From positions 6,772 through 16,360 of the forward strand of contig PLMF01000257.1 of the NCBI GenBank assembly GCA_003142355.1: 9,589 bases of DNA, read 5' to 3'. The DNA is from Bryobacterales bacterium (GTDB lineage: Bacteria > Acidobacteriota > Terriglobia > Bryobacterales > Bryobacteraceae). Shown here in pieces: positions 1 to 5,951 of the stretch; the first letter of the stretch is position 1, and each line of letters opens with the position of its first letter. A program made the translations under genes and the position numbers. The notes under the pieces were generated by a model. It saw only the letters and a list, made by a program, of their open reading frames with translations, was not told the DNA's origin and did not search any database.

Positions 1-669
1 CGGGACCACGTGCAACTTGCGGTCGGGAATTCCCAGTTTGCTCTGCCAGTAGTCGGCCGAGAACTCACTGACAGCCAAGAAGCCATCGACATCCTCAACC
101 TTGGCGCGGATCAGTTCCAGCGCCTGCGACCGGTACGGCTCCAGTAACTGGTTGAGGAAGAGCTCTTCGCCCTGCAAGGTGCAAGCGACCGGCCGGTGCA
201 ACGCTTCGCGGATGGGCCGCGCCAGGCCGATGAGGAGAGAATTGGGCAAGATCGCGATGTCGGGCGGCTCCTCAGTGCGAAGGAAGGTAGTCAACTTGCG
301 GATGTCCTTGAGTTGATGGCCGGCCTCGCCGCGCAGCATGGAAACCGTCATGGCGCCGAGCGAATGCGGGTTGACCCGGATCGAGGTTTGGGACGCCAGC
401 TTGAGCATCCAGGGCGCATCCCACAGGCGGTCGAGCAGCGGGCGCGGCCGGCGGAAGAATGCCGCCTCCTGGCAGAGGCACACGCTGATGCCGTTGAGAA
501 ACACCGTGGGTTCGCTGACGTTGGGCTCGTCGGTGCGGGTGGGCGTATACAGGGGGAGCAGGACGACGTGGTGACCCTGCCTCTTGAGTTCCGCCGCCAG
601 GGTGTTGTCGCGGAGGCAACTGCCGCAATACATTCGCGCGGCGCCGGCTGTGAGCGCGAGGATTCTCAT
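1..669 (-). CDS. Glycosyltransferase (GT4-like), N-terminal half, runs off left edge
   Basis: The minus strand is open from an ATG at 669-667 to position 1, giving 223 codons with no stop. The protein begins MRILALTAGAARMYCGSCLR and continues with DNTLAAELKRQGHHVVLLPLYTP in the same frame. This is the first beta-alpha unit of a GT-B fold glycosyltransferase of a type common in Acidobacteria. Further on are an IAILPNSLL strand and LAVSEFSADYW near residues 200-207, which in GT4 enzymes lies just before the linker to the C-terminal nucleotide-sugar-binding half. That half, with the EX7E-type motif, lies outside the window. Such enzymes transfer a sugar from a nucleotide-sugar donor, typically to surface glycans or lipids; the acceptor cannot be told here. 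No clear Shine-Dalgarno sequence precedes the ATG. The family call is fairly safe; specificity is unknown. The 5' end is partly duplicated at 851-873. Confidence 0.85.
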   Translation of the reverse strand, partial: MRILALTAGAARMYCGSCLRDNTLAAELKRQGHHVVLLPLYTPTRTDEPNVSEPTVFLNGISVCLCQEAAFFRRPRPLLDRLWDAPWMLKLASQTSIRVNPHSLGAMTVSMLRGEAGHQLKDIRKLTTFLRTEEPPDIAILPNSLLIGLARPIREALHRPVACTLQGEELFLNQLLEPYRSQALELIRAKVEDVDGFLAVSEFSADYWQSKLGIPDRKLHVVP

Positions 670-740
670 AGGGGTTGGGAGGCGGGCATGGCGGTTGCTA
701 TCAGTTTAGTACGGGGGGCCGGAAAGCGGGGGCCGGGCGA

Positions 741-970
741 GAATTGGGTTCGTTTCGCAAAGTGTGCAAGTGGTTTCATTTTGTTGGGATTGGGCTCGAA
801 ATTGGGTTCGTTTCGTAAATTCTTCTCGCGCGCCTCGCAGGTGTTCGAAAGCGGCGCCGGCTGTGAGCGCGAGGTACGGGGGGCCGGGGGCGAAGAATTG
901 GGTTCGTTTCGTAAATTTCACTCGCGCGCTTCCCGGGTGTTCGAAAATGGGATTGGGTTCGTTTCGTAAC
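741..970. repeat. Four direct copies of ATTGGGTTCGTTTCGtAA
   Basis: Copies begin near 741, 800, 895 and 952 and share the core ATTGGGTTCGTTTCG, mostly followed by TAA or TAAATT. Spacing is about 58, 96 and 56 bases. After the second and third copies the similarity extends through CTCGCGCGCnTC to GTGTTCGAAA (841-850 and 937-946), so the true unit is about 50 bases or more. Read on the minus strand the units give KRTQF or ETNPI in changing frames, which argues against one coding sequence. Spacing is too irregular for CRISPR. Confidence 0.85.
851..887. repeat. Duplicated, internally deleted copy of glycosyltransferase 5' end
   Basis: Bases 851-873 are identical over 23 bases to 638-660, which encode residues 4-11 of the glycosyltransferase. 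They are followed directly by 874-887, identical over 14 bases to 709-722. The copy therefore joins two blocks that are 48 bases apart in the original. On the minus strand it still reads LALTAGAA, as in the gene. It sits between repeat copies two and three. Confidence 0.8.
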
Positions 971-1252
971 TCTTGCTTGGAGGGATTTTTAGCTTGTCGA
1001 AGTCATCTATGGCGAGGCGGTACTGGCGTTCCATCTGGGGCTGATCGGGCTGTTTTGGGGACACGGCATGTTGTGAGCGCGGCACGTTGGTATTGCCCTC
1101 CGCCTTGAGGATCGCATGAGGAGGGGCTTGACTCTGAAATTCGGCGGGGCCGGGTGATGGCAGGATAGGAGTTGTTCGTGAAATTAGTTGTGACTGAAAA
1201 CCGGCTCCGGGGGCCGGCACGATGCGCCAGGAAGCCTCGGGCGGCTGGCGTG

Positions 1253-1258
1253 TATCAT
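1253..1258 (+). promoter_or_regulatory. -10-like hexamer TATCAT just before the zeta unit
   Basis: TATCAT ends five bases before the ATG at 1264, so transcription would start at or next to the start codon, giving a leaderless message. No good -35 is visible at the usual distance, and there is no Shine-Dalgarno sequence before this ATG, which fits a leaderless start. Inference only. Confidence 0.35.
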
Positions 1259-1263
1259 TAAGT

Positions 1264-1500
1264 ATGCCTGTCGCCTACGATTTCGCCAGCAAGGAGTTCG
1301 ACGAGGCGGTGCGGGCCGCGGGCCACCAAGCCTTCCTGGAGACGCTTGCGGCCGGGCTTCCGGTCTTCTATCTCGACGCCGACGGTCTCAATGTGATGCA
1401 GTGCCCCGATGGCCGAAGATTCGAGATCCGCTGGATTCCGGGTGCGCCCTCCGGCGAGAACTACGAAGTCATCCGCGAATTGACGGCGCATGTCGCCTGA
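1264..1500 (+). CDS. Small partner protein of zeta-like toxin, putative antitoxin
   Basis: This is a 78-residue protein, starting MPVAYDFASKEFDEAVRAAG and ending IPGAPSGENYEVIRELTAHVA. It is likely soluble, with no signal peptide or membrane segment. The N-terminal half looks helical, followed by a short strand-rich part (VFYLDADGLNVMQCPDGRRFEIRWIPG). An in-frame ATG at 1222 is possible, but its extra 14 residues look unlike the rest and a -10-like hexamer lies just before 1264, so I prefer 1264. Only six bases separate its stop from the kinase gene, so the two are surely co-transcribed. A small gene directly before a zeta-type toxin is the usual place for its antitoxin. The sequence does not resemble the three-helix epsilon antitoxin as I know it, so the antitoxin role is inferred from position and size only. 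Confidence 0.7.
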   Translation: MPVAYDFASKEFDEAVRAAGHQAFLETLAAGLPVFYLDADGLNVMQCPDGRRFEIRWIPGAPSGENYEVIRELTAHVA

Positions 1501-1506
1501 GGCAGC

Positions 1507-2058
1507 GTGCCCACGCTCACGGTAATCGCAGGGCCGAACGGCTCCGGAAAGTCCACGCTCACGAGATCCGCCGATTTCGAGGGCCGCGGGCGCCTGCTGG
1601 ATCCCGATGCGATAGCCCGCGGTTTGAATCCGTTGAATCCATCCGCCGCGGCCATCGCCGCCGGAAGGGAAGTCTTGAAACGGACGGCGGAGTATCTCAA
1701 TCGGGGAGTGAGTTTTGCGGTGGAGACGACTCTTTCCAGCCGCAACAGGGTGGACCTGATCCGCCAAGCCAAATCCCGCGGGTATGAGATCCACCTGGTA
1801 TTTGTTGGGCTGGACAGCCCGGACCGATGTATCACACGCGTACGGAATCGGGCGGCGCGCGGCGGTCATTTCGTTCCGGATGCCGACGTACGGAGCCGGT
1901 ACGCCAGGAGCGTCGCCAATGCCGCGCTGGCGCTGCGATTGGCGGATACGGCCAAGTTCTATGACAATTCCGGCGACGACGCTCGGCTCTTTCTGGTGGC
2001 AAACGCGGGTGTGGTGGTGTGGCGGAGCGAGGCGGTTCCGGAATGGGTCGGGCTATGA
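1507..2058 (+). CDS. Zeta-toxin family kinase (UDP-GlcNAc kinase-like)
   Basis: The gene starts at GTG 1507 and encodes 183 residues. Residues 9-17 are a Walker A loop, GPNGSGKST, with Lys15. DPDAIARGLNP (32-42) matches the substrate-side segment of zeta toxins. FAVETTLSS (70-78) is the family hallmark around Glu73. FVGLDSPDRCITRVRNRAA with GGHFVPDADVRSRYARSVAN corresponds to the lid arginines and the GGHxVP motif. Known zeta toxins phosphorylate UDP-N-acetylglucosamine, using ATP or GTP, and so poison cell-wall synthesis. Chromosomal relatives of this size are widespread and the exact substrate of this one is unproven. All key motifs are present, so the enzyme looks active. Six bases after the preceding small gene, it forms a two-gene unit; GAGG at 1499-1502 is a weak ribosome site overlapping the upstream stop. 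Confidence 0.88.
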   Translation: MPTLTVIAGPNGSGKSTLTRSADFEGRGRLLDPDAIARGLNPLNPSAAAIAAGREVLKRTAEYLNRGVSFAVETTLSSRNRVDLIRQAKSRGYEIHLVFVGLDSPDRCITRVRNRAARGGHFVPDADVRSRYARSVANAALALRLADTAKFYDNSGDDARLFLVANAGVVVWRSEAVPEWVGL

Positions 2059-2118
2059 AGCGGGCTGGATGAGGGGTGCAAGCCGGCTCGGTTTCCGTTA
2101 GACTCGCCGTAGGTACCT

Positions 2119-2334
2119 ATGGTTGAGATCCAACCTCTGCAGATTGAGATCGAGCGCGAAGAGGATGGGAGATTCCTGGCCTCTGTTCCCGAACTACCAG
2201 GCGTGATGGCCTACGGCGACACAGAGGAATCCGCTCTCCGGAAGGCGAAGGCGATCGCGCTTCAGGTGCTCGCTGACATGGTGGAGAGCGGCGAGGAACT
2301 ACCACAACCCCTGCGGGTCCTGTTTGCGGCGTGA
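2119..2334 (+). CDS. hicB: HicB family antitoxin (short form)
   Basis: The 71-residue product shows the HicB partial RNase H-like fold. A first strand IQPLQIEIEREEDGRFLASV is followed by PELPGVMAYGDTEESALRKA and a helix AKAIALQVLADMVESGEELP. The motif pattern DGRFLASVPELPGVMAYGDT is typical of HicB antitoxins that bind and block the HicA mRNA interferase. There is no C-terminal DNA-binding extension, so this is the short form. The ATG at 2119 is preceded by a weak AGG (2111-2113). The stop overlaps the GTG start of the following hicA by four bases (GTGA), the classic coupled arrangement. Because that hicA is broken, the antitoxin is probably an orphan that has outlived its toxin. It may still be kept to guard against HicA toxins elsewhere in the genome, but that is speculation. 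Confidence 0.85.
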   Translation: MVEIQPLQIEIEREEDGRFLASVPELPGVMAYGDTEESALRKAKAIALQVLADMVESGEELPQPLRVLFAA

Positions 2335-2539
2335 GCACCTGGAGTTCCACAAAAGCCAGGCGCGTCTGCGCGCTGGTCGGATTGGGGTGGACATTGGAGG
2401 AGCAGGGGGCTCTCGCAGGAAGCTGCAAAAGCCCGGGTGGCGAAACTTCACGTTCTGCTTTCATGGCAATGAGGAAGTCGGGCCGGCGGCGCTGGCAAAG
2501 ATCGCAAAGGATACCGGGCTTCGTTCGGAAGATCTCTGA
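2331..2539 (+). pseudogene. hicA: Broken hicA toxin gene: frameshift and lost catalytic histidine
   Basis: The frame opened by GTG 2331 reads VSTWSSTKARRVCALVGLGW then TLEEQG, a normal HicA N-terminus with the first strand/helix. At the five-G run 2405-2409 the HicA match jumps to the frame one base back and continues GGSRRKLQKPGW, then FCFHGNEEVGPAALAKIAKD and TGLRSEDL, stopping at 2537-2539. Restoring one G gives a full-length protein of about 69 residues, normal for HicA, a double-stranded-RNA-binding-fold mRNA interferase. Independently, the GSH triplet that carries the catalytic histidine in HicA reads GSR here (codon CGC at 2414-2416, one transition from CAC). Two separate lesions argue for real decay, not just a sequencing error. 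The gene overlaps hicB by four bases. Confidence 0.82.
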
Positions 2540-2849
2540 GACCAGCAGGGATTCCGAGATCGACCGCGCGTACCACAGTCTCAGTCTCATGCAGCTTTAC
2601 GGGATCGCAGGGCGTTTCTCGTTTCCGATCTGGCCAAATCGCCCGGAACGACCTGAATAATCGGGAGTTCCGCTCTTTCTGAGGATCGCAATGGCGTGAT
2701 ACGGCCAAGCGGAGGGTTCCGCATAGCCGAGGGTGGTCCTTGGAAAGCACAGGCACCGGAACAGGCGGCCATCCCCTATGTTGGCGAAGCCAGCCAGAAC
2801 GGCCGCCCTTGCCTGGTCAAGATCAGCCCGCGGGAGAGTGTTCGCAGAT
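2540..2849. other. Stretch without recognisable genes
   Basis: About 310 bases between the hicA remnant and the end of the secreted-protein gene. Open frames exist on both strands but none has a recognisable domain, a good ribosome site or a consistent codon pattern. No T-rich terminator was found; a small GCGGA/TCCGC hairpin is too weak to call. Confidence 0.5.
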
Positions 2850-3725
2850 CTACCGGTCGGGAGTTATTGGCATCATGGAAATCCTTTTGTCACTCTCGAT
2901 CACGATCGACGAACCGCTGGAGCTTTGCGTGTCCATGCCGATCAACTCGTTGCCGTAGTTCAGTACGATGTATTTGACGGTGCCTGTGGACGTCTGGCCA
3001 GGGAACCCTTTTGGGTATCCACTCCAGTTCAGGGTGGCGGTGCAGTCGGGATTCACCTGTAGCGAAGCCTTCGGCATTTCGAAATCGACGATGGTGCCGC
3101 CCATTGATGCGGTAGACGCGGCAGTGACGGCTCCACCGTACTGAACCGTAAATGTGACGAGTGCCGAGAAGGGGAGGGACAGAGGCTGTGACTGGCCGGG
3201 GACCGGCATCATGATGGTCCCCTCGCGCCACCCGGCGTATGCACCGCGAACCATGTCGCTGGTGCACTGCGCATCACCCCATGCGAGGCGGCGAAAGTAA
3301 GACATGCCGGCAAAGGGACCCAGGGGGACCTTCGTGGGCATCGAGCGCATCTCGTTGCCGTTGTCGAGAATGATCAGCCGGTCGGCGCCTTGCACCGAGC
3401 CGGATGTGTACGTGTCCGTTGCCGTGCAGTCCGGATTCACCTGAATGGAACCGGAAGAGTCAACGTCCTGGACCTGTCCGCCGGCTGACATCGTTGCATG
3501 GACGGTGTAGCGGCCCTGGGGGTCGATCTTCTCGATTCCCAGCCCGGTGAATGGAACCGGTACGGGACTGGAGCTGCCGGGGACGTTCATCATGGCCGTG
3601 CCGTGACCCTGGTACGCCCAGGTTCCGCGCACTGTGTCCGCGGAACACCGCCACTGGGCGAAGGAAGAACTGCAAAGCGGAAGCAGCAGGGCTGCCACGC
3701 GTGCGAAAGTTCGATGGTGTCGCAT
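2850..3725 (-). CDS. Secreted protein with two tandem NPDC-type repeats, function unknown
   Basis: The chosen start is ATG 3725-3723, giving 291 residues. It has a strong AAAGGAG ribosome site ten bases upstream and begins directly with a signal peptide (MRHHRTFARVAALLLPLCSS). Cleavage is likely after Ala23 (SFA|Q). A longer frame reaches 3782, but its extra residues are not signal-like. The mature part is an internal duplication. Each half starts C(S/T)xDxVRGxxA (Cys27, Cys154), has a PVPxPF or LSLPFS strand, then VNPDCTAT (Cys100, Cys228) and ends with a (D/N)xGNE motif. The two cysteines per half are 73 and 74 residues apart and could form disulfides. It is probably a beta-rich exported protein; similar NPDC-containing secreted proteins are common in Acidobacteria, with no known function. 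It is divergent from the regulator at 3875, which may control it. Confidence 0.8.
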   Translation of the reverse strand: MRHHRTFARVAALLLPLCSSSFAQWRCSADTVRGTWAYQGHGTAMMNVPGSSSPVPVPFTGLGIEKIDPQGRYTVHATMSAGGQVQDVDSSGSIQVNPDCTATDTYTSGSVQGADRLIILDNGNEMRSMPTKVPLGPFAGMSYFRRLAWGDAQCTSDMVRGAYAGWREGTIMMPVPGQSQPLSLPFSALVTFTVQYGGAVTAASTASMGGTIVDFEMPKASLQVNPDCTATLNWSGYPKGFPGQTSTGTVKYIVLNYGNELIGMDTQSSSGSSIVIESDKRISMMPITPDR

Positions 3726-3735
3726 GTTGAATATG

Positions 3736-3742
3736 CTCCTTT
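3736..3742 (-). promoter_or_regulatory. Ribosome binding site AAAGGAG deciding the start at 3725
   Basis: The minus strand reads AAAGGAG at 3742-3736, ten bases before the ATG at 3725. This is the strongest Shine-Dalgarno sequence in the window and supports this start over the longer frame. Confidence 0.7.
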
Positions 3743-3759
3743 CATAGGCCACGTTACGC

Positions 3760-3775
3760 CGGGAGTGTTCTCCCG
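3760..3775. promoter_or_regulatory. Inverted repeat CGGGAG-TGTT-CTCCCG in divergent intergenic region
   Basis: A perfect six-base inverted repeat with a four-base centre lies between the divergent secreted-protein and regulator genes. It could be an operator for the winged-helix regulator or a hairpin in the leader of the secreted-protein message. A second, weaker one (TTTGG-GT-CCAAA, 3813-3824) lies just upstream of the regulator's -35. Confidence 0.35.
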
Positions 3776-3836
3776 TCCACAAATAACGGCTTGGATCTGG
3801 CTTGGTTTTTCCTTTGGGTCCAAACTGATGGAAAGA

Positions 3837-3865
3837 TTGAGTTTGCGGAGCCGGGGGTCTATAAT
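3837..3865 (+). promoter_or_regulatory. Sigma70-type promoter TTGAGT-17-TATAAT, leaderless
   Basis: TTGAGT (3837-3842) and a perfect TATAAT (3860-3865) are separated by the ideal 17 bases. Transcription would begin near A3872, two or three bases before the ATG at 3875. The message should therefore be leaderless, in keeping with the lack of a Shine-Dalgarno sequence. Confidence 0.75.
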
Positions 3866-3874
3866 TCCGGTAGC

Positions 3875-5626
3875 ATGCCTGCGATCTCCGGCCGGGTTAC
3901 CTTCGATACGTTCGAGCTTGACCTGGGGACCGGTGAGTTGTGGAGGTCCGGCACGATCCTGAAGCTTCAGCCGCAGGCCGCCAGCGTTCTGTGCCTTCTG
4001 GTCAGTGAGGCAGGCAGACTAGTCAGCCGGGAGGAAATACGCCGCCGGCTGTGGGGAGAGTCCACGTTCGTGGTTTATGACATCGGAATCGATTATTGTG
4101 TGAACCGCATCCGCTCGGTTCTCTGCGACCAGGCGCACGCCCCCCGGTACATCGAGACGCTTCCCCGCCGAGGCTACCGCTTCATCGCGCCGACCAAGCG
4201 ACAGCGGCCGTTCGCGCAGCCCATGCTGGCCGTTCTGCCTTTTGCCAACCTGAATAGCGATCCTGCCAGAGATTACTTCGCCGATGGCGTGACCGATGCG
4301 CTCATAACGGAACTTGCCCGCATCCCGGCGGTGCGGGTGATCTCACGCCAATCCGTACTCCATCTGAAAGGAAGCAGCCGGAAGCTGGATGAGATCGCCC
4401 GCGACCTCGGAGTGGACGGCGTTGTGGAGGGAGCCGCGTTGCATGAGGGCAATCGAGTTCGCCTGACGGCGCAGTTGATCCTGATGGAGCCCGAGCGCCA
4501 CGCATGGGCCCAGAGCTACGACTGCGACATGTCCGCCGTATTGACGACGCAGCGTGAGGCGGCGCGGGCGATTGCCGCATGCGTGGCCGAGGTGTTGAGG
4601 TCCGCGGGCGCCGTGAAGCCGGCCGTGGCTGCGGCAGGCCCGAAGGGTACCGGGCCCAGAGGGCACCCCACGGCGGAAATCATCGAGACCTATTTGAAAG
4701 CTCGCATAGAGTGCGACAAAATGAGCGCGGAAGGGATCGGGAAAGCGTTTCAGTACAGCCGGGAAGTTACTATCAAGGCGCCTGATTTTGCGCTTGGGCT
4801 CGCCGAACATGCCCGCGTTCTCTTCTGCCTGGGTTATTGGGGGCACGCCCCGGCCGTCGAGGTGTTCCCCGCCGTGAAGCATTTGGCCTTGCAGGCTCTT
4901 GCCATCGACGACAGCGTTAGCACGGCCCACGTGGCTCTCGCCTGGATGAACCTGCTCCTCGATTGGGACCTGGACGGTGCCATGCGGGAAGTTCGGCGCG
5001 CCATTGAAGTGAGCCCCAGCGACACGGACGCGCGCCTGTTCTATGGGCTGTTTCTATGTTTTGTTGGCCGGAATTCGGAGTCGATCTCAGAGGTTCAGTG
5101 CGCGCTGAAGCTCAATCCCGTGTCGCTCCTCCCGAACCAATATGCCGCCTGGATCTTTTCCCACATGGGCCAGCACGCGCGGGCGGAGGCGCAGGCCAGG
5201 CGGGCCATCGAACTGTTCCCGGATGCCCTTCAGCCTCATTTCGTGCTCGGGTGGGCCGCATGGTATCAGGGCCGGGCGGAGGAAGCGGTTGCCGTCCTGG
5301 AGAAGGCTCTCAGCCATTCGCGCGAAGCTTTATCGCTCGCCTACCTGGGACATGTTTATGGCCGGCTTGGCCGGACAGAGGACGCCGGGTGCCTCCTCCG
5401 CGAACTCGAGCAGCTTCTCACGCGAGGTCAGGCCCCGCCGATCGCCTTCGCGACAATCTACGCGGGACTCGGCGATATTGACGCGGCATTCGATTGGCTC
5501 GAAACGGCTTATCGGTCCCGGGATGGCTACCTGTTCTGGCTCCCGGGGGCACCCGGGCTCGATCCCCTTCGCTCGGATCCACGCTTCGCCGATCTCGTCC
5601 ATCGCGTGGGGGTCGTTCCGCGGTAG
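3875..5626 (+). CDS. Winged-helix / TolB-like / TPR transcriptional regulator
   Basis: The start at ATG 3875 gives 583 residues; an upstream in-frame ATG at 3791 is rejected because the promoter's -10 (3860-3865) lies after it. Residues about 5-106 form an OmpR/CadC-type winged-helix DNA-binding domain (VTFDTFELDLGTGELWRSG, ending ETLPRRGYRFIAP). Residues about 116-240 match the TolB N-terminal/FlgO-like domain seen in such regulators (LAVLPFANLNSDPARDYFAD, GVTDALITELARI, then GVVEGAALHEGNRVRLTAQL). The remainder is a run of TPR helices (about 265-545), and the end has PLRSDPRFADLVHRVG, common in this group. There is no receiver domain and no membrane segment, so this is probably a cytoplasmic one-component regulator. 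Its signal and targets are unknown; the divergent secreted-protein gene 149 bases away is the obvious candidate target, along with itself. Confidence 0.88.
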   Translation: MPAISGRVTFDTFELDLGTGELWRSGTILKLQPQAASVLCLLVSEAGRLVSREEIRRRLWGESTFVVYDIGIDYCVNRIRSVLCDQAHAPRYIETLPRRGYRFIAPTKRQRPFAQPMLAVLPFANLNSDPARDYFADGVTDALITELARIPAVRVISRQSVLHLKGSSRKLDEIARDLGVDGVVEGAALHEGNRVRLTAQLILMEPERHAWAQSYDCDMSAVLTTQREAARAIAACVAEVLRSAGAVKPAVAAAGPKGTGPRGHPTAEIIETYLKARIECDKMSAEGIGKAFQYSREVTIKAPDFALGLAEHARVLFCLGYWGHAPAVEVFPAVKHLALQALAIDDSVSTAHVALAWMNLLLDWDLDGAMREVRRAIEVSPSDTDARLFYGLFLCFVGRNSESISEVQCALKLNPVSLLPNQYAAWIFSHMGQHARAEAQARRAIELFPDALQPHFVLGWAAWYQGRAEEAVAVLEKALSHSREALSLAYLGHVYGRLGRTEDAGCLLRELEQLLTRGQAPPIAFATIYAGLGDIDAAFDWLETAYRSRDGYLFWLPGAPGLDPLRSDPRFADLVHRVGVVPR

Positions 5627-5951
5627 CTGGCAGCAAAGAGATCATGGGAAAGCGTGTGCCTGCGCCGGGCAGATCCCAGACTCCGTAATGTTCACAATTA
5701 TCCCGTCCAAGTTGACGGTTGGCCGACTCGTTGAAATGGGTTTGATCGGATTAGGGCCGCACGTCGGCTTCGCTTCGGCAATGGCGCGCCCACCGGAGAT
5801 GTGACCGAGGTTTCGGAGTCCTCGTCGGCGCGGCCGTGGCGCGGGAGTCCGCGACGCGAACTCGGAGCCGGGGAAGGTTCGGTACCTTCCCCTTCGTACG
5901 GCCTTCCCACAGGCTTGCGAAACCGGCCGGGGGCATGCAAGCTGGGGAAGT
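5627..5951. other. Gap with one strong hairpin, no gene
   Basis: The 325 bases between the regulator and the DNA glycosylase hold no convincing coding sequence on either strand. The only clear structure is the hairpin at 5870-5892. The promoter for the glycosylase should lie here but no good -35/-10 pair was recognised. Confidence 0.5.
5870..5892. other. Perfect 9-bp hairpin GGGGAAGGT-TCGGT-ACCTTCCCC
   Basis: Arms 5870-5878 and 5884-5892 pair perfectly around a five-base loop. No T run follows on either strand, so it is not a standard intrinsic terminator. It lies 59 bases before the glycosylase start and could be a terminator-like stem for the regulator message, a leader structure or an operator. 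Confidence 0.6.

Larger units (their letters stand above)
670..1263. other. Non-coding stretch with degenerate repeats between glycosyltransferase and zeta unit
   Basis: No convincing gene lies in these 594 bases. The left part (709-970) carries the direct repeats listed separately. The right part (971-1263) has no repeat copies. A 100-codon open frame on the minus strand (1220-918) runs from it into the repeats, reading KSYETNP there. Part of it (MERQYRLAIDDFDKLKIP) looks protein-like, but it has no recognisable domain and its end is made of repeat DNA. The promoter of the downstream unit probably lies at the right end of this stretch. Confidence 0.6.

Noticed and set aside
196..969. 257-codon open frame on the plus strand
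   Set aside because: It is antisense to the glycosyltransferase and then runs through the repeat array; composition is low-complexity, rich in Arg and Gly.
741..970. CRISPR array
   Set aside because: Spacings are irregular (about 58, 96, 56), the spaces themselves share sequence, and no cas genes are present.
918..1220. 100-codon minus-strand frame with MERQYRLAIDDFDKLKIP
   Set aside because: The C-terminal part is repeat DNA (ETNPI), there is no ribosome site or domain; at best an old gene scrap.
2402..2412. Programmed -1 frameshift in hicA
   Set aside because: The site does not follow the X XXY YYZ slippery pattern in the zero frame and the catalytic His is lost too, so decay is the simpler reading.
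2696..2977. 93-codon plus-strand frame in the blank stretch
   Set aside because: No recognisable family, and its second half overlaps the 3' end of the secreted-protein gene in antisense.
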